Notes: a model not told the origin generated them from the sequence alone. A stretch of 56,892 bases of DNA from Flavobacteriaceae bacterium (GCA_947446865.1 CANFHX010000017.1:1-56892); one strand, 5' to 3'. Shown: positions 10,401 to 19,788, numbered from the stretch's first letter. A program made the numbers and translations.

Positions 10401-13400
10401 TGGAGCAGGTGTTACATTAACAAAACCAGAGGTTACAGGAGTAGCACCAACCATTACTAATACAAACACACCTTCGGCTACAATAGCTACGGTTTGTGCA
10501 AATACTGCTTCTTTGATAAGTTGCGGTTCTACAGCAGTAATAAATTGTACTACTGAAACTATAGCTCCAGTAATTATTAGTTGTGTGGCAAATAAAACAT
10601 TAACTTGTCCTGCAACCTTGCCAGATTATACCGCAGAGGTAAATGCTTATGATGACTGTTCTTTTACAGTAACACAGTCACCAATAGCGGGAACTACCCT
10701 GTCGGCTGGTGCTACTACAGTAACTATGACGGTTACCGATACACATGGTAATATTAGTACTTGTACTTTTACAGTAACCGTTTCTAGCGGAACTACTGCA
10801 ACCAACTTTGGAGATTTTGCTTCTGCTGTGGGGATTTCAACTAATAGCGGAACTTCTACTTCTTTTTATAATACTACGGGTACTGCTGCTAATTTAATTG
10901 GCTCTTCTACTTTTACATCCACCAATTTAGGATCTTTTATTCCTAGCTCAGGAACATTAAAATTAACAGGAGCTGAGATAAAAACTTTTAAATCAGGTAC
11001 GGGAAATGTATGTGGTGGAACTTTATTTTATGTTGTATATACAACTGGTTCTAGACCTGCAGTTCCAGTATTCCAAAGTTTTGCTATTCCATTCAAAGTT
11101 GGTTGTGGAGGCTCTGTCTTTACAGATGGTTTTGGGCCTTGTAGTGGTAACGACCAAAAATGGAGCACTAGTTTACAATCTATCGACTTGACTGCTTATG
11201 CAGCAGGAAGCTACACTATAGAAGCTTATTATGCTTATACTGGTTCAGATACTGGTGGCGGATGTGGAACAACTCAATATTTAAATAATTCATGTAGCAA
11301 TTATACCGCTACTTTTACTTTAGCGTCTTGTACTGCAGCTAGTATTACAACTAATCCTGCAACTACACAGTCTGTTTGTCAAAATGGAACTCCAGCTAAT
11401 CTTTCAGTCGTTGCTGGTGGTAGTGCAACATTAATTTACCAATGGTATTCTAATACTAGCAACTCTACTACTGGAGGAACTAGTTTAGGAACTACAAATG
11501 GAGCTCAAACTGCTACTTTTACACCAATTACAACTGCAACAGGAACAATTTATTACTATTGTACTGTAACTAATTCTTGTGGTAGTGCCACTACAATAAC
11601 TTCTGCTGTTGTAGTTACCGCAGCTCCTAATGCAGGAACATTAAGTGGCACACAAGCAATTTGTTCTACTGGTACAACAACATTTATTTCCTCTGGTGAT
11701 ATTGGTGGCACATTTACCTCTTCTAATACAGCTGTTGCTACAGTAAACAGTTCCACAGGAGTTGTTACTGTTGTTGCTGCAGGAACCGCAACCATTACTT
11801 ATACGGTAACAGGAACAGGAGGTTGCTCTAATGCAACTGCTACAAGAGATGTGACTGTAACGTCAGCTCCTAATGCAGGAACATTAAGTGGTATACAAGC
11901 AATATGTTCTACTGGAACTACAACTTTTATTTCTTCTGGAAATACCGGAGGCGCATTTACCTCTTCTAATACAGCTGTTGCTACAGTTAGTAGTTCTACT
12001 GGAGTTATTACACCAGTTGCTGCTGGAACTGCAACTATTACTTATACAATAACAGGAACAGGAGGTTGCTCCAATGCAACTGCTACAAGAGATGTAACAG
12101 TTACCGCTGCTCCTAATGCGGGCACATTAAGTGGCACACAAGCCATATATGTTGGTAATACAACAACTTTTAATAGTAATGGCAATACAGGGGGTATTTT
12201 TACTTCCTCAAATACTGCAATTGCAACAGTTAATAGTTCTACAGGACTTATAACTGGTCTAGCAGCTGGAACTGTAACTATAACCTATACTTTAACAGGA
12301 ACAGGAGGTTGTTCTAATGCTATTGCTACAAGAGACATAACAATTAGCGATTTGCAAACTGTTGCAGGAACAATAACAGCAGATCAAAATATATGTAAAG
12401 ATTCAACACCAGCTGATTTATCACTTACAGGAAACACGGGAAGTGTGGTAAAATGGCAAAAATCTACCGATTTTGCATTTACTTCACCAATAGATATCCC
12501 TAGTACATCAATAACTTTATCTGGATCTACAATTGGAAGTTTATCAGCTACAACTTATTTTAGAGCAGTTGTTCAAAATGGTACTTCAACAATCGAATAT
12601 TCAAACGTTGTGACTATTACAGTTCCATCAACAACTTGGAATGGTACTTCTTGGAGTAATGGTGAACCAACTATTACAACAACGGCATATATGACAGGAA
12701 ACTATTCACTTTCAACCGATATATTTGCCTGTACATTAACAGTGTCTAATAATGCAGTCGTATCTATTCCTTCAGGTTACGATGTTACTTTATATGGTAA
12801 ATTGACTGTTAATACTGGAAGTAGTTTTACATTAAATAACAATTCTAATTTAATACAACAAACTAATGTAAGTAACACTGGGGATATTACGGTAAAACGA
12901 ATGTCTTCTCCTGTATATCGTTTAGATTATACTTTATGGTCTTCTCCTGTTTCTGGGGTACAAACCTTATTTAATTTTTCCCCACTAACTTCTAATATTG
13001 CGCCAACAAATATTCGTTTTTACATATATAATACAGTAACAAATCAATATAATTCTGTTAATCCTGTAACTACAACATTTGATACGGCAAAAGGATACTT
13101 GATACGAAGTCCAAATAATTGGCTTTCTTATAATTCTAGTTTATCTCCTGCTCCACAAAAATGGACAGGGTCATTTACTGGTGTTCCGAGAAATGGGGAT
13201 GTAGCTTTTACTATGATAAATACGGGAACTAATACAGCAATAAATGCTACTGGAAATCCATATCCTTCATCTTTATTAATGAATAATTTCATTAATGGAA
13301 ACACTAGTAATATTGAAGGGACATTATGGTTTTGGAGAAAATATAACGACAATGATAATTTAGTTTCTTATTCGACATGTTCAACCATAGGTTGTACTTT

Positions 13401-14220
13401 GAATAATAATGCCACTTATACGGATAGTAGTCTTATTTCAATTGGCCAAGGATTTATGGTAAAAGCTAAAGCAGGGCAGACTAATTTAAATTTCACTAAC
13501 TCTATGCGATCCAGCGAAAATGTTAATCAATTTTTTAAAACTTCAACTACACAAATCGACCGTTATTGGTTGAAAATGACAAATTCTACTAATATAACTG
13601 CAGGTCAAAATTTAATTGCATATGTACCTAATGCAACGAATGATTACGATAGCGGATTAGATGGATTGTATTCTAATGATTCTTCTGTAGCATTTTATTC
13701 AAAAGCTGGCACACAAGATGTGGTTATTAATGCGAGACCTAGTTTTGTAGTTAGTGATGTGCTTCCGTTGATATTTAAAACTAATGTTTCCGACACTTAT
13801 ACCTTTTCATTAAACCAAAAAGAAGGAATTTTTAACGGAACCCAAGATGTTTTATTGAGAGATCATTATACTAATTCTGTACAAAATTTATCTCAAGGTG
13901 ATTATAGTTTTACATCAGCAATAGGCACTTTTAGCGATAGATTTGATATTATTTATCAAAACACTTTGGGAGTTAACCATTCGGAATTTAATTCTAATCA
14001 AGTTGCGATTTACAATCAAGATAACATTACACATATTAATTCCGGACACATAATAATGAATTCGCTAAAAATATTTGATGTTCAAGGTAGATTATTGTAT
14101 AGTAAATCGGGAATAAATGATACTAAAACTAGTTTAAAACTAGGTTTTGAAAGTCAAATGCTGTTATTCCAAATTACCTCTCAAGACGGAGAGACAGTTA
14201 CTAAAAAAGTTATAAATTAA
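7498..14220 (+). CDS. T9SS-sorted mosaic surface protein (beta-helix, HYR, Ig-like)
   Basis: A 2,240-residue secreted protein. Residues 1-28 are the signal peptide. Residues about 30-470 carry autotransporter-type beta-strand repeats (LTKTGTGTLTLSG, GANTYTLGTT). A fibronectin III-like part lies at about 475-585, and a right-handed beta-helix with a DUF1565-like opening (SKSSPLLTLAAAITAA) at 600-1000. An HYR domain follows at 1020-1098, an Ig-like domain at 1281-1371, then three near-identical 80-residue Big_2-like repeats at 1375-1618. The last 80 residues (LKIFDVQGRLLYSKSG ending VTKKVIN) are a type A T9SS sorting domain, so the protein should cross the outer membrane and be anchored or released. 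The composition is dominated by Thr, Ser, Gly and Ala. It is probably cotranscribed with the small membrane gene 3 nt downstream. An adhesin or matrix role is inferred; no catalytic motif is visible. Confidence 0.9.
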   Translation: MKLILLSKKHCFNVFLMFLILLGLEGKAATKTYVSGTAWGSIVWSPAGTPVAGDDLVFNLGTTALPITAMPTISFNSITVTATSAAGILTFTPTTAGSIITIANGLTVTSPAIFKSGSGAILKIGNGSLVSCTGIVYANSNGAIDLNGQTVTFGGGLFVFATGFSSGGAIFNSSATAAVVTGSVTMGAAASIGTTGDITLNGVVSGSFALTKVGAGNLNLNGANTYTLGTTISAGTVKLGSNTGLGTGTATVSTGATLDLNGTTTTNALVLSGTLTNTSATAATNSGLATLTTAAIVNINNPITLSGIISSTGALTKTGTGTLTLSGVNTYSGATTITGGILQISAAERILNTDAITLNGGTFSTGATTGFSETIGTLALTDNSTIALGTGVHTLTFAASNAVAWTAAKTLTITGWTGTAGVTGTAGKIFFGAATGTLTAAQLAQISFSIGGVSYSTKLLSTGELVPNVVCSSSAPTSQPASLTFNTVNKTVIDASFTGISPAANYLIVRTTGATPTNPVNGTTYTAGTSALGGTIVASTTSTSFTDSGLTANTAYSYFVYAYYLNCGGATPTYNVTNALSKTVTTSSTSNTWYVNDSSTTGDVYTTAVGNALNTGLSKSSPLLTLAAAITAAATGDIIYVDSGSFGDKSLTISKALTIIGAGTALTFFNANNAASLFANITSSNVTIKNMDILQYMYDTSGSGQVINISGAFTGIVFDNVLLNKSLGGNSTAANLNITGGANVTVKNSLFKCSGFNGSVGGGISVNASTLTVTNTIFFNNDNATGVGGAIGLAGASNLTVTNCTFDTNTSKDGGAIAIGGTSIASITGSCFLNNKTEGSSPAVTDGGGAIYSNTSGTVTITDCSFTSNCTGGGTNNLTGTVVTCLGAGNSPKGGAIRQAGGTMNLTRVSFTTNSSANAASANDIQKDSGIMTLSQVKFISIDATTNVNVVNTAGTLTFADSGTPSANGAGVTLTKPEVTGVAPTITNTNTPSATIATVCANTASLISCGSTAVINCTTETIAPVIISCVANKTLTCPATLPDYTAEVNAYDDCSFTVTQSPIAGTTLSAGATTVTMTVTDTHGNISTCTFTVTVSSGTTATNFGDFASAVGISTNSGTSTSFYNTTGTAANLIGSSTFTSTNLGSFIPSSGTLKLTGAEIKTFKSGTGNVCGGTLFYVVYTTGSRPAVPVFQSFAIPFKVGCGGSVFTDGFGPCSGNDQKWSTSLQSIDLTAYAAGSYTIEAYYAYTGSDTGGGCGTTQYLNNSCSNYTATFTLASCTAASITTNPATTQSVCQNGTPANLSVVAGGSATLIYQWYSNTSNSTTGGTSLGTTNGAQTATFTPITTATGTIYYYCTVTNSCGSATTITSAVVVTAAPNAGTLSGTQAICSTGTTTFISSGDIGGTFTSSNTAVATVNSSTGVVTVVAAGTATITYTVTGTGGCSNATATRDVTVTSAPNAGTLSGIQAICSTGTTTFISSGNTGGAFTSSNTAVATVSSSTGVITPVAAGTATITYTITGTGGCSNATATRDVTVTAAPNAGTLSGTQAIYVGNTTTFNSNGNTGGIFTSSNTAIATVNSSTGLITGLAAGTVTITYTLTGTGGCSNAIATRDITISDLQTVAGTITADQNICKDSTPADLSLTGNTGSVVKWQKSTDFAFTSPIDIPSTSITLSGSTIGSLSATTYFRAVVQNGTSTIEYSNVVTITVPSTTWNGTSWSNGEPTITTTAYMTGNYSLSTDIFACTLTVSNNAVVSIPSGYDVTLYGKLTVNTGSSFTLNNNSNLIQQTNVSNTGDITVKRMSSPVYRLDYTLWSSPVSGVQTLFNFSPLTSNIAPTNIRFYIYNTVTNQYNSVNPVTTTFDTAKGYLIRSPNNWLSYNSSLSPAPQKWTGSFTGVPRNGDVAFTMINTGTNTAINATGNPYPSSLLMNNFINGNTSNIEGTLWFWRKYNDNDNLVSYSTCSTIGCTLNNNATYTDSSLISIGQGFMVKAKAGQTNLNFTNSMRSSENVNQFFKTSTTQIDRYWLKMTNSTNITAGQNLIAYVPNATNDYDSGLDGLYSNDSSVAFYSKAGTQDVVINARPSFVVSDVLPLIFKTNVSDTYTFSLNQKEGIFNGTQDVLLRDHYTNSVQNLSQGDYSFTSAIGTFSDRFDIIYQNTLGVNHSEFNSNQVAIYNQDNITHINSGHIIMNSLKIFDVQGRLLYSKSGINDTKTSLKLGFESQMLLFQITSQDGETVTKKVIN
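11620..12350 (+). repeat. Three tandem ~240-bp coding repeats (Big_2-like)
   Basis: Units starting near 11622, 11864 and 12105 each open with APNAGTLSG and close with TGTGGCSNA(T/I)ATRD. They encode successive Ig-like bacterial domains inside the surface protein. The third unit has diverged most. Confidence 0.9.
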
Positions 14221-14223
14221 AAT

Positions 14224-14463
14224 ATGAAAAAGTTATTTAAAATTGCAATATTAATATATTTTCTATTTACAGATTTTATATTATTTGCTCAAATAGGAGG
14301 TGGTCCTGGGGACGACGATGATAATGGAAGTACTGGCTTAGAAGGAGGCGACCCTCCGGCAGCGCCAATTAATGTTAGACTTTGGATTTTTATTATTATA
14401 GGAATTGCTTACGCTTTTTTATTATTCAAAAGGATAAATAAAATTAACAAACCAAGGGGATAA
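14224..14463 (+). CDS. Small signal-peptide/PAAPI-motif membrane protein
   Basis: A 79-residue protein starting 3 nt after the stop of the giant surface-protein gene, so almost certainly in the same transcript. It has an N-terminal signal or membrane segment (residues 1-22), a short acidic, Gly-rich linker (GGPGDDDDNGS), the motif DPPAAPIN, and a C-terminal membrane helix (LWIFIIIGIAYAFLLF) ending in basic residues. I remember many Flavobacteriia proteins of this size and layout next to large T9SS-exported proteins. Their function is unknown, and the name 'signal peptidase' seen in some annotations has no catalytic basis here. Coding status is well supported by layout and position. Confidence 0.8.
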   Translation: MKKLFKIAILIYFLFTDFILFAQIGGGPGDDDDNGSTGLEGGDPPAAPINVRLWIFIIIGIAYAFLLFKRINKINKPRG

Positions 14464-14802
14464 AAAAGATAATTAGATTTAATCGATTTTGTTATTCTCG
14501 TTAATAATTGATTTCTGTGCGATTCTAAAAATTTGTTCTTTCAAAAACAAAGGGTTCTACTTTAATAAATAAGTAGAACCCTTTTCCAATGATTATTGAA
14601 GATCTGAAAATTAGTTTTCTTGTTGATAATACAAATTAAAAGAAGGTAGTTTCTTGTTTTCAGTATTTTTATAAATAGGATTATTCAGTATTCTATTTGA
14701 CAAAAATATAAACTAGATACTTTTGTAGATTATTTGGTTGTAGAGTTAAAAATAAGATTCAGATCTTCTAAAATTTCGTTTTGTTTTTCAAACAAAAATC
14801 TA
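14464..14802. other. 339-bp convergent intergenic region
   Basis: It lies between two convergent genes and contains the bidirectional terminator at 14549-14588. Just past ribF on the minus strand, a 22-codon coding-looking stretch (FEKQNEILEDLN) is open but lacks a usable start. I regard it as a possible decayed remnant only. Confidence 0.4.
14549..14588. terminator. Bidirectional intrinsic terminator
   Basis: A perfect 14-bp stem (14549-14562 with 14571-14584) around an 8-nt loop, flanked by T-rich sequence on both strands. It lies between the convergent small membrane gene and ribF. Confidence 0.85.
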
Positions 14803-15735
14803 TCATTTACCTTCCTTTAAAATAAAAGTAAGAGATTTTTCTTTGTCTTTTTGTATTTGATTTTTTAGGATTTCTAAAGAATCAAATTTTTGCTCTGCTC
14901 TAATAAATTCTAGAACTTCTACAGTTAATTGTTGTTCGTATAGGTCTTCGTTAAAGTCTAAATAATGTACTTCAATGGTTTGGTTTGTACCATTAAGAGT
15001 AGGTCGAGTGCCAATATTCATTATGCCGTAAACAAGATCCCCTTTTAGAATGCTCTTAACTAAGTAGACTCCTTTCTTCGGGATTAATTTATAATCCTCT
15101 TTTATCTGGATATTTGCAGTTGGAAAGCCTATCGTTCTGCCAAGTTGATTTCCTTTAACTACTATGCCGGAAAAATAATAATTATACCCCAGATACTCAT
15201 TTGCTATAGTAACAGTTCCGTTTTCTAACGCAGTCCTTATTTTAGTTGAGCTTACTGCAATTTGATCAATTTCTTGAGCCGAAATTTGTTCTACTTCAAA
15301 ATTATATTTTTCTCCAAAATGTATTAAATCATGAATATTGGCAGCTCTATTTTTTCCAAAACGATGATCATAACCGATAATGATTTTCTGAATCTGAAGT
15401 TGATCTACTAGAATTTTTTTTACAAACTCTTCAGATGTAAGATTAGAAAATTCTTTGTCGAAGGGATGAATAATTAGATTATCTATGCCAATTTTTTGTA
15501 GAAGGGATATTTTTTCTTCTATACTATTAAGCAGCTTCAAGGAAGAGTTTTCTTGTAAAACCATTCGCGGATGTGGAAAAAAAGTTAGCACTACACTTTC
15601 GCAATGAATCTCTCGAGCACTATAAATAATTCTCTCTAAAATTTTTTTATGCCCAACATGAAGCCCGTCAAAAGTTCCGATAGTGACTACTGATTTTTTT
15701 TTAGGATAAGCAGAAATAGAATGATATGTATTCAA
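14803..15735 (-). CDS. ribF: Bifunctional riboflavin kinase / FAD synthetase
   Basis: A 310-residue cytoplasmic enzyme that phosphorylates riboflavin to FMN and adenylylates FMN to FAD. The N-terminal nucleotidyltransferase domain shows TIGTFDGLHVGHKKIL (residues 18-33; the GxHxGH-type motif) and IIGYDHRFGKNR. The C-terminal flavokinase domain starts near residue 187 and shows GRTIGFPTANI. Length is normal for the family. It is monocistronic by appearance: the downstream neighbour converges on it with a shared terminator, and the upstream gene is divergent. Family assignment is secure. Confidence 0.97.
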   Translation of the reverse strand: MNTYHSISAYPKKKSVVTIGTFDGLHVGHKKILERIIYSAREIHCESVVLTFFPHPRMVLQENSSLKLLNSIEEKISLLQKIGIDNLIIHPFDKEFSNLTSEEFVKKILVDQLQIQKIIIGYDHRFGKNRAANIHDLIHFGEKYNFEVEQISAQEIDQIAVSSTKIRTALENGTVTIANEYLGYNYYFSGIVVKGNQLGRTIGFPTANIQIKEDYKLIPKKGVYLVKSILKGDLVYGIMNIGTRPTLNGTNQTIEVHYLDFNEDLYEQQLTVEVLEFIRAEQKFDSLEILKNQIQKDKEKSLTFILKEGK

Positions 15736-15904
15736 TTTAATAAAATTTTGAATGCAAATCTAATCCAAATAGAGTTACAAAAACTAATTTAGGTGCAACC
15801 AAAATAGTTAAATTTAAATTTGTAATTATAAAAGCTTATTGATTTAGCAAAAATTAATATTTAATTAATTTAGTTAAAATTATTCAACATTAAAATTATA
15901 GTAT

Positions 15905-15912
15905 TATATTTG
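15905..15912 (+). promoter_or_regulatory. -7 box for the metalloprotease gene
   Basis: TATATTTG fits TAnnTTTG, 26 nt upstream of the ATG at 15938. No good TTTG lies at the -33 position, so the promoter is weak or depends on an activator. Confidence 0.5.
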
Positions 15913-15937
15913 AAATCTTAAATAAACTATTATTATA

Positions 15938-18235
15938 ATGAAAAAACTACTACTATTATTAGCAATATTATTGTCATTTGGCCAAATAATTGCACAAAAA
16001 AATTCTGTTTGGCATAAAGCTTCTACAGCTAACACTTCTAGAATTGCCAGAATTCAACAGAATACTATTACCGAAGGAGAAGAGTATTTTTCTTTAAACC
16101 TAGATGTTTTTAAACAAAATTTAGCACATGCTCAAGAGAAATTCTCATCTTCACCAGGTGTTCTTGTCGAGTTTCCTAATACAAATGGAGATGTTGAAAA
16201 ATTTCAAGTTTGGGAAAACTCCAATATGACACCAGATTTTCAAGCTTTGTTTCCGCAAATTAGAGCTTATGTAGGAAAAGGAATATCTAATCCTGGAGCT
16301 ACAATTAATTTCAGTGTTTCTCCTCAAGGACTTCAAACTATACTTTTTAGACCAGACGGCGAATCTGAATTTATTGAAGCTTATGATAAACAAGCTACAA
16401 TTTATGTAGTTTATAATTCTAAAAACAGAACTAAAAAAGCGTTTAATTGTACAACTCCTAATGAAAAATTAGAAGCAGATTTAATGCAAACTGCTACTAT
16501 TTTTTCAAAATCAAGTGCGGCTAGTTATAAAACAATGCGTTTAGCATTATCCTGTACTGCAGAATATTCTAATGCTTTTGGAGCAACTACTGCTAATCCA
16601 GACCCAACTCCTGTTATTGCGGCGATGAATGCTACTATGACTAGAGTAAATGGTGTTTATGAAAAAGATTTGTCTTTACATTTAAACATGATTAATAATA
16701 CAAGCATTATCTATTATGATGCAACTACAGATCCCTATTCGGATGCAGCAAGTATGTCTAATTGGAATGCAGAATTGCAAGTTAATTTAACATCAGTAAT
16801 TACTGCTGCTAATTATGATATTGGACATTTATTTGGCGCTACTGGAGGTGGAGGTAATGCAGGATGTATTGGATGTGTATGTACAAGTACGACTAAAGGA
16901 AGTGGTATTACATCTCCAGGTTCTGGTTTGCCACAAGGAGATAGTTTTGATATTGATTATGTAGCTCACGAAATGGGTCATCAGTTAGGTGGCAATCACT
17001 CTTTTACTTTCAGTAGTGAAGGTACGATCGCTCAAACGGAGCCAGGAAGTGGATCTACAATTATGGGGTATGCTGGGATCACAAGTTATGATGTTCAAGC
17101 GCATTCAGATCCTATTTTTTCTTATAAAGGAATTTACCAAATACAAACCAATTTAAACACAAAAACTTGCCCTGTTTCTACTTCATTAACAGGAACTAAC
17201 GCAACACCTACTGTTAATGCAGGTTCAGATTATACAATCCCAGTAGGAACTGCTTTTATGTTGAGTGGTACTGCTGCAGACGCAGATTCAGGAGATGTAT
17301 TAACCTACTTATGGGAGCAAAATGATGTTGGAACTGCTGCCAATGCTAGTAGTGAAGTAATTCAAACTAAAACTGCTGGACCAAATTTTAGAACTTTTAA
17401 ACCAAGCGCAAATAAATTTAGATATTTTCCTCAAATGGGTAAAATATTGGCAGGTACACTTGCTGTAACAGCTGCTGGGATAAGTAACTGGGAATCCGTT
17501 TCTTCAGTTGCAAGAACATTAAATTTCACATTTACAGCTCGAGATAACCATGCTGGATCAGGTCAAACAGCAACAGATGCTTCTATTGTTACTGTTAATA
17601 CAACAGGAGGAGCTTTCTCAGTTTCTTCACAAAACACTACATTAATTTCGTATGCAGGTTTATCTAATCAAACTGTTACTTGGGTTAAAGGAAGTACAGA
17701 TGTAGCTCCGTTTAATTCCCCTACAGTTGATATATTATTATCTACAAATGTTTCAACAACATTGGAGACTTTTAATGCTACAACACCAACTTTGCCAAAT
17801 AGTACAACATGGACTACTATTGCTTCAGGCGTGCCTAATAATGGCTCTTATTTAGTTACTTTGCCAGATGTCCTAACAACAAAAACAGCTTGTAGATTTA
17901 TGGTTAAAGCCGTAGGAAATGTGTTTTTAGCAGTAAATTCTAAAAATTTCACTATTACACCATCATTAGCAAATGAAGAATTTGGATTTACTAATTTCAG
18001 TATTTATCCAAATCCTAATAAAGGAAATTTCAATGTGAAGTTTGATTCTTCTTCTAGCAATGATATTAGTATTATGGTACACGATATAAGAGGAAGAAAT
18101 ATTTTTGACAAACAATTTTCTAATACTGGAATGTTTTCTCAAAACCTTCAGTTAGAAAATGTTGAATCAGGTGTTTATTTAGTAACCGTAAAAGACGGGG
18201 ATAAAAAAATTGTAAAAAGAATAGTTATTGAATAA
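15938..18235 (+). CDS. T9SS-secreted reprolysin-type zinc metalloprotease
   Basis: A 765-residue secreted protease. Residues 1-19 are the signal peptide, followed by a propeptide-like region to about 190. The catalytic domain carries HEMGHQLGGNHSF (H344, H348 and H354 as zinc ligands, E345 as base) and the downstream Met-turn-like STIMGYAG, the metzincin layout of reprolysin-like (M12B-type) peptidases. A PKD/cadherin-like module starts near residue 430 (NAGSDYTIPVGTAFMLSGT). The last ~80 residues (SIYPNPNKGNF to KRIVIE) form a type A T9SS sorting domain, so the enzyme should be exported through the outer membrane. A hairpin terminator follows at once, and the gene stands alone. The substrate is unknown; extracellular protein digestion is the likely role. 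Confidence 0.93.
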   Translation: MKKLLLLLAILLSFGQIIAQKNSVWHKASTANTSRIARIQQNTITEGEEYFSLNLDVFKQNLAHAQEKFSSSPGVLVEFPNTNGDVEKFQVWENSNMTPDFQALFPQIRAYVGKGISNPGATINFSVSPQGLQTILFRPDGESEFIEAYDKQATIYVVYNSKNRTKKAFNCTTPNEKLEADLMQTATIFSKSSAASYKTMRLALSCTAEYSNAFGATTANPDPTPVIAAMNATMTRVNGVYEKDLSLHLNMINNTSIIYYDATTDPYSDAASMSNWNAELQVNLTSVITAANYDIGHLFGATGGGGNAGCIGCVCTSTTKGSGITSPGSGLPQGDSFDIDYVAHEMGHQLGGNHSFTFSSEGTIAQTEPGSGSTIMGYAGITSYDVQAHSDPIFSYKGIYQIQTNLNTKTCPVSTSLTGTNATPTVNAGSDYTIPVGTAFMLSGTAADADSGDVLTYLWEQNDVGTAANASSEVIQTKTAGPNFRTFKPSANKFRYFPQMGKILAGTLAVTAAGISNWESVSSVARTLNFTFTARDNHAGSGQTATDASIVTVNTTGGAFSVSSQNTTLISYAGLSNQTVTWVKGSTDVAPFNSPTVDILLSTNVSTTLETFNATTPTLPNSTTWTTIASGVPNNGSYLVTLPDVLTTKTACRFMVKAVGNVFLAVNSKNFTITPSLANEEFGFTNFSIYPNPNKGNFNVKFDSSSSNDISIMVHDIRGRNIFDKQFSNTGMFSQNLQLENVESGVYLVTVKDGDKKIVKRIVIE

Positions 18236-18257
18236 CAACTAATCGTATTAATTAGTT

Positions 18258-18300
18258 ATGCCTCCAAATAGTTTCTAACTTTTGGAGGCATTTCTTTTTT
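18258..18300 (+). terminator. Intrinsic terminator of the metalloprotease gene
   Basis: An 11-bp stem, ATGCCTCCAAA (18258-18268) with TTTGGAGGCAT (18281-18291), with inner pairing AGTT/AACT, followed by TTCTTTTTT. Confidence 0.9.
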
Positions 18301-18553
18301 AAACTATTTATAGTATCCAATTAATTGGTCTAAAGAATCATCGTTTTTTGTTGTATACAAAAAATTGCATTTTATATTTTATACCATTGCGAAGAGAGAA
18401 CCCTTGATTTAAAAGAAAATATTAGCATTGCAATATCCAATAAGTGTGTTGAATAGATTCGTTCCAAATGATGACAGATTGCCACGAAAAGAGGGAAAGG
18501 TGTTTGCTGAAATGCCGAAGCCTTTCACTATTAAAAAATAGAATTTCTTAATC
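18301..18553. other. Intergenic region, possible coding remnant
   Basis: There is no intact gene. On the minus strand a run of readable sequence (for example KGFGISANTFPSFRGN) lies out of frame behind the lpxH stop, with no start of its own. It may be decayed sequence or a common intergenic repeat. The inverted repeat TTTCTTAA/TTAAGAAA at 18543-18560 overlaps the lpxH stop and may be its weak terminator. Confidence 0.35.
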
Positions 18554-19300
18554 TTAAGAAAAAGTTTTGATTTCAAATTTTTCACCATCAAAAACGCCAT
18601 AGGTGAAATAGCCTATCCAGTCGCCTAGATTGACGTACTCGGAGTTGTCGCCAACTTTGACTATCATGGGAAGGTGACGGTGACCAAAGACAAAGTAATT
18701 GTAGTGTTTGGTTTCTAATTTTCGTTTGGTGTATTGAATCAACCATTCGTTGTCTTCTCCTAAAAAAACGACGTCTTCGGCACCTGAAATTAATTTGTTT
18801 TTCACCGAAAGGTGTTGGGCCAATTTCATGCCAATATCGGGATGCAACCATCGGTATAGCCATTTAGAAAAAGGGTGTACAAAGACTTTTTTCATTCGCT
18901 TGTAACCTTTATCGCCAGGGCCTTTGCCATCGCCATGCCCTATTAAAAAGGTTTTGTCGTTGAACGTAAATTCTTTATTGTCGTGGTATACTGGGATATT
19001 TAATTCTTTTTGGAAATAGTCGTTCATCCACAAATCGTGGTTGCCAACGAAGAAATAAATTGGTATGCCGCTATCTCTAATTTCTGCTAATTTTCCTAAA
19101 ACCCTTACAAATCCTTTAGGAACTACGGTTTTATATTCAAACCAAAAATCGAATAAATCGCCTAACAAAAATATGGCTTCGGCATCTTTTTTAACCTCAT
19201 CCAGCCAAGCTACAAACTTTTGTTCGCGAGGGAAACTTGCTTCTGGTGTAGGAGCACCAAAATGTTGGTCGGAGGCGAAGTAGATTTTTTTGTTTGACAT
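18554..19300 (-). CDS. lpxH: LpxH-like UDP-2,3-diacylglucosamine diphosphatase
   Basis: A 248-residue calcineurin-like metallophosphoesterase. The metal-binding motifs appear in order: DQH (residues 11-13), GDLFDFW, GNHDLW, GHGD and GHRH near the C-terminus. That is the arrangement of LpxH-type enzymes, which cleave UDP-2,3-diacylglucosamine to lipid X in lipid A synthesis at the inner membrane. Length and motif spacing fit the Bacteroidota proteins annotated this way. It begins 17 nt after the stop of queD and is probably cotranscribed with it. The metallophosphoesterase family is certain; the exact substrate is inferred. Confidence 0.88.
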   Translation of the reverse strand: MSNKKIYFASDQHFGAPTPEASFPREQKFVAWLDEVKKDAEAIFLLGDLFDFWFEYKTVVPKGFVRVLGKLAEIRDSGIPIYFFVGNHDLWMNDYFQKELNIPVYHDNKEFTFNDKTFLIGHGDGKGPGDKGYKRMKKVFVHPFSKWLYRWLHPDIGMKLAQHLSVKNKLISGAEDVVFLGEDNEWLIQYTKRKLETKHYNYFVFGHRHLPMIVKVGDNSEYVNLGDWIGYFTYGVFDGEKFEIKTFS

Positions 19301-19317
19301 TGGGTAAAAGTACTAAA

Positions 19318-19770
19318 TTACAAATTATCGGAAGCATACCATTCGGCAAAAGAGCTTTCGGTTTCTTGTAATTTTAAAGAATGTAAAAGAATCTCTTTTG
19401 GCAATCTATCGCTAATTTTCTTAGCAAAATCAATAACCATGTTTTCACTTGTAGGTTGGTAATCTACTAAAATAACATGATGGCCACGTTTTTTTAATTC
19501 TTCGGCCAATTCTACGTGAGGGGTATTTTTGTTAAAAACAGTTGCATGATCAAACAGATCAACAATTTCTTCTCGCACGATTTTCTTCAAATCGGAAAAA
19601 TCTATTACCATTCCAAACTTCACATTCGATCGGTCTAAAATTGGTGTACCAATAACGGTCACCGAAAGTTTATAACTATGCCCGTGAACATTTTTGCATT
19701 TTCCATCATAGCCATAAAGAGCATGACCGGTTTCAAAAGAAAATTGCTTGGTAATTCTGATTTTACTCAT
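19318..19770 (-). CDS. queD: 6-carboxy-5,6,7,8-tetrahydropterin synthase
   Basis: A 150-residue enzyme of the 6-pyruvoyl-tetrahydropterin synthase family, acting in queuosine/7-deazaguanine synthesis (dihydroneopterin triphosphate to 6-carboxytetrahydropterin). The zinc ligands H16, H29 and H31 (GHALYGYDGKCKNVHGHSY), the catalytic Cys in GKCKN and the C-terminal ETESSFAEW are present. I chose the ATG at 19770 over an upstream in-frame TTG at 19791, because that TTG lies inside the -7 promoter box and would sit upstream of the transcript start. It is followed by lpxH after 17 nt. Only the pathway step is inferred from the family. Confidence 0.93.
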   Translation of the reverse strand: MSKIRITKQFSFETGHALYGYDGKCKNVHGHSYKLSVTVIGTPILDRSNVKFGMVIDFSDLKKIVREEIVDLFDHATVFNKNTPHVELAEELKKRGHHVILVDYQPTSENMVIDFAKKISDRLPKEILLHSLKLQETESSFAEWYASDNL

Positions 19771-19788
19771 GGAGAAATTATTTGATTG

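Noticed and set aside
14720..14802. Small minus-strand gene behind ribF (FEKQNEILEDLN)
   Set aside because: Only about 22 codons are open and no start codon is in a usable place.
18409..18600. 63-codon minus-strand frame overlapping the end of lpxH
   Set aside because: It mostly reads lpxH in another frame. The remaining part has no start and may be a repeat or decayed sequence.
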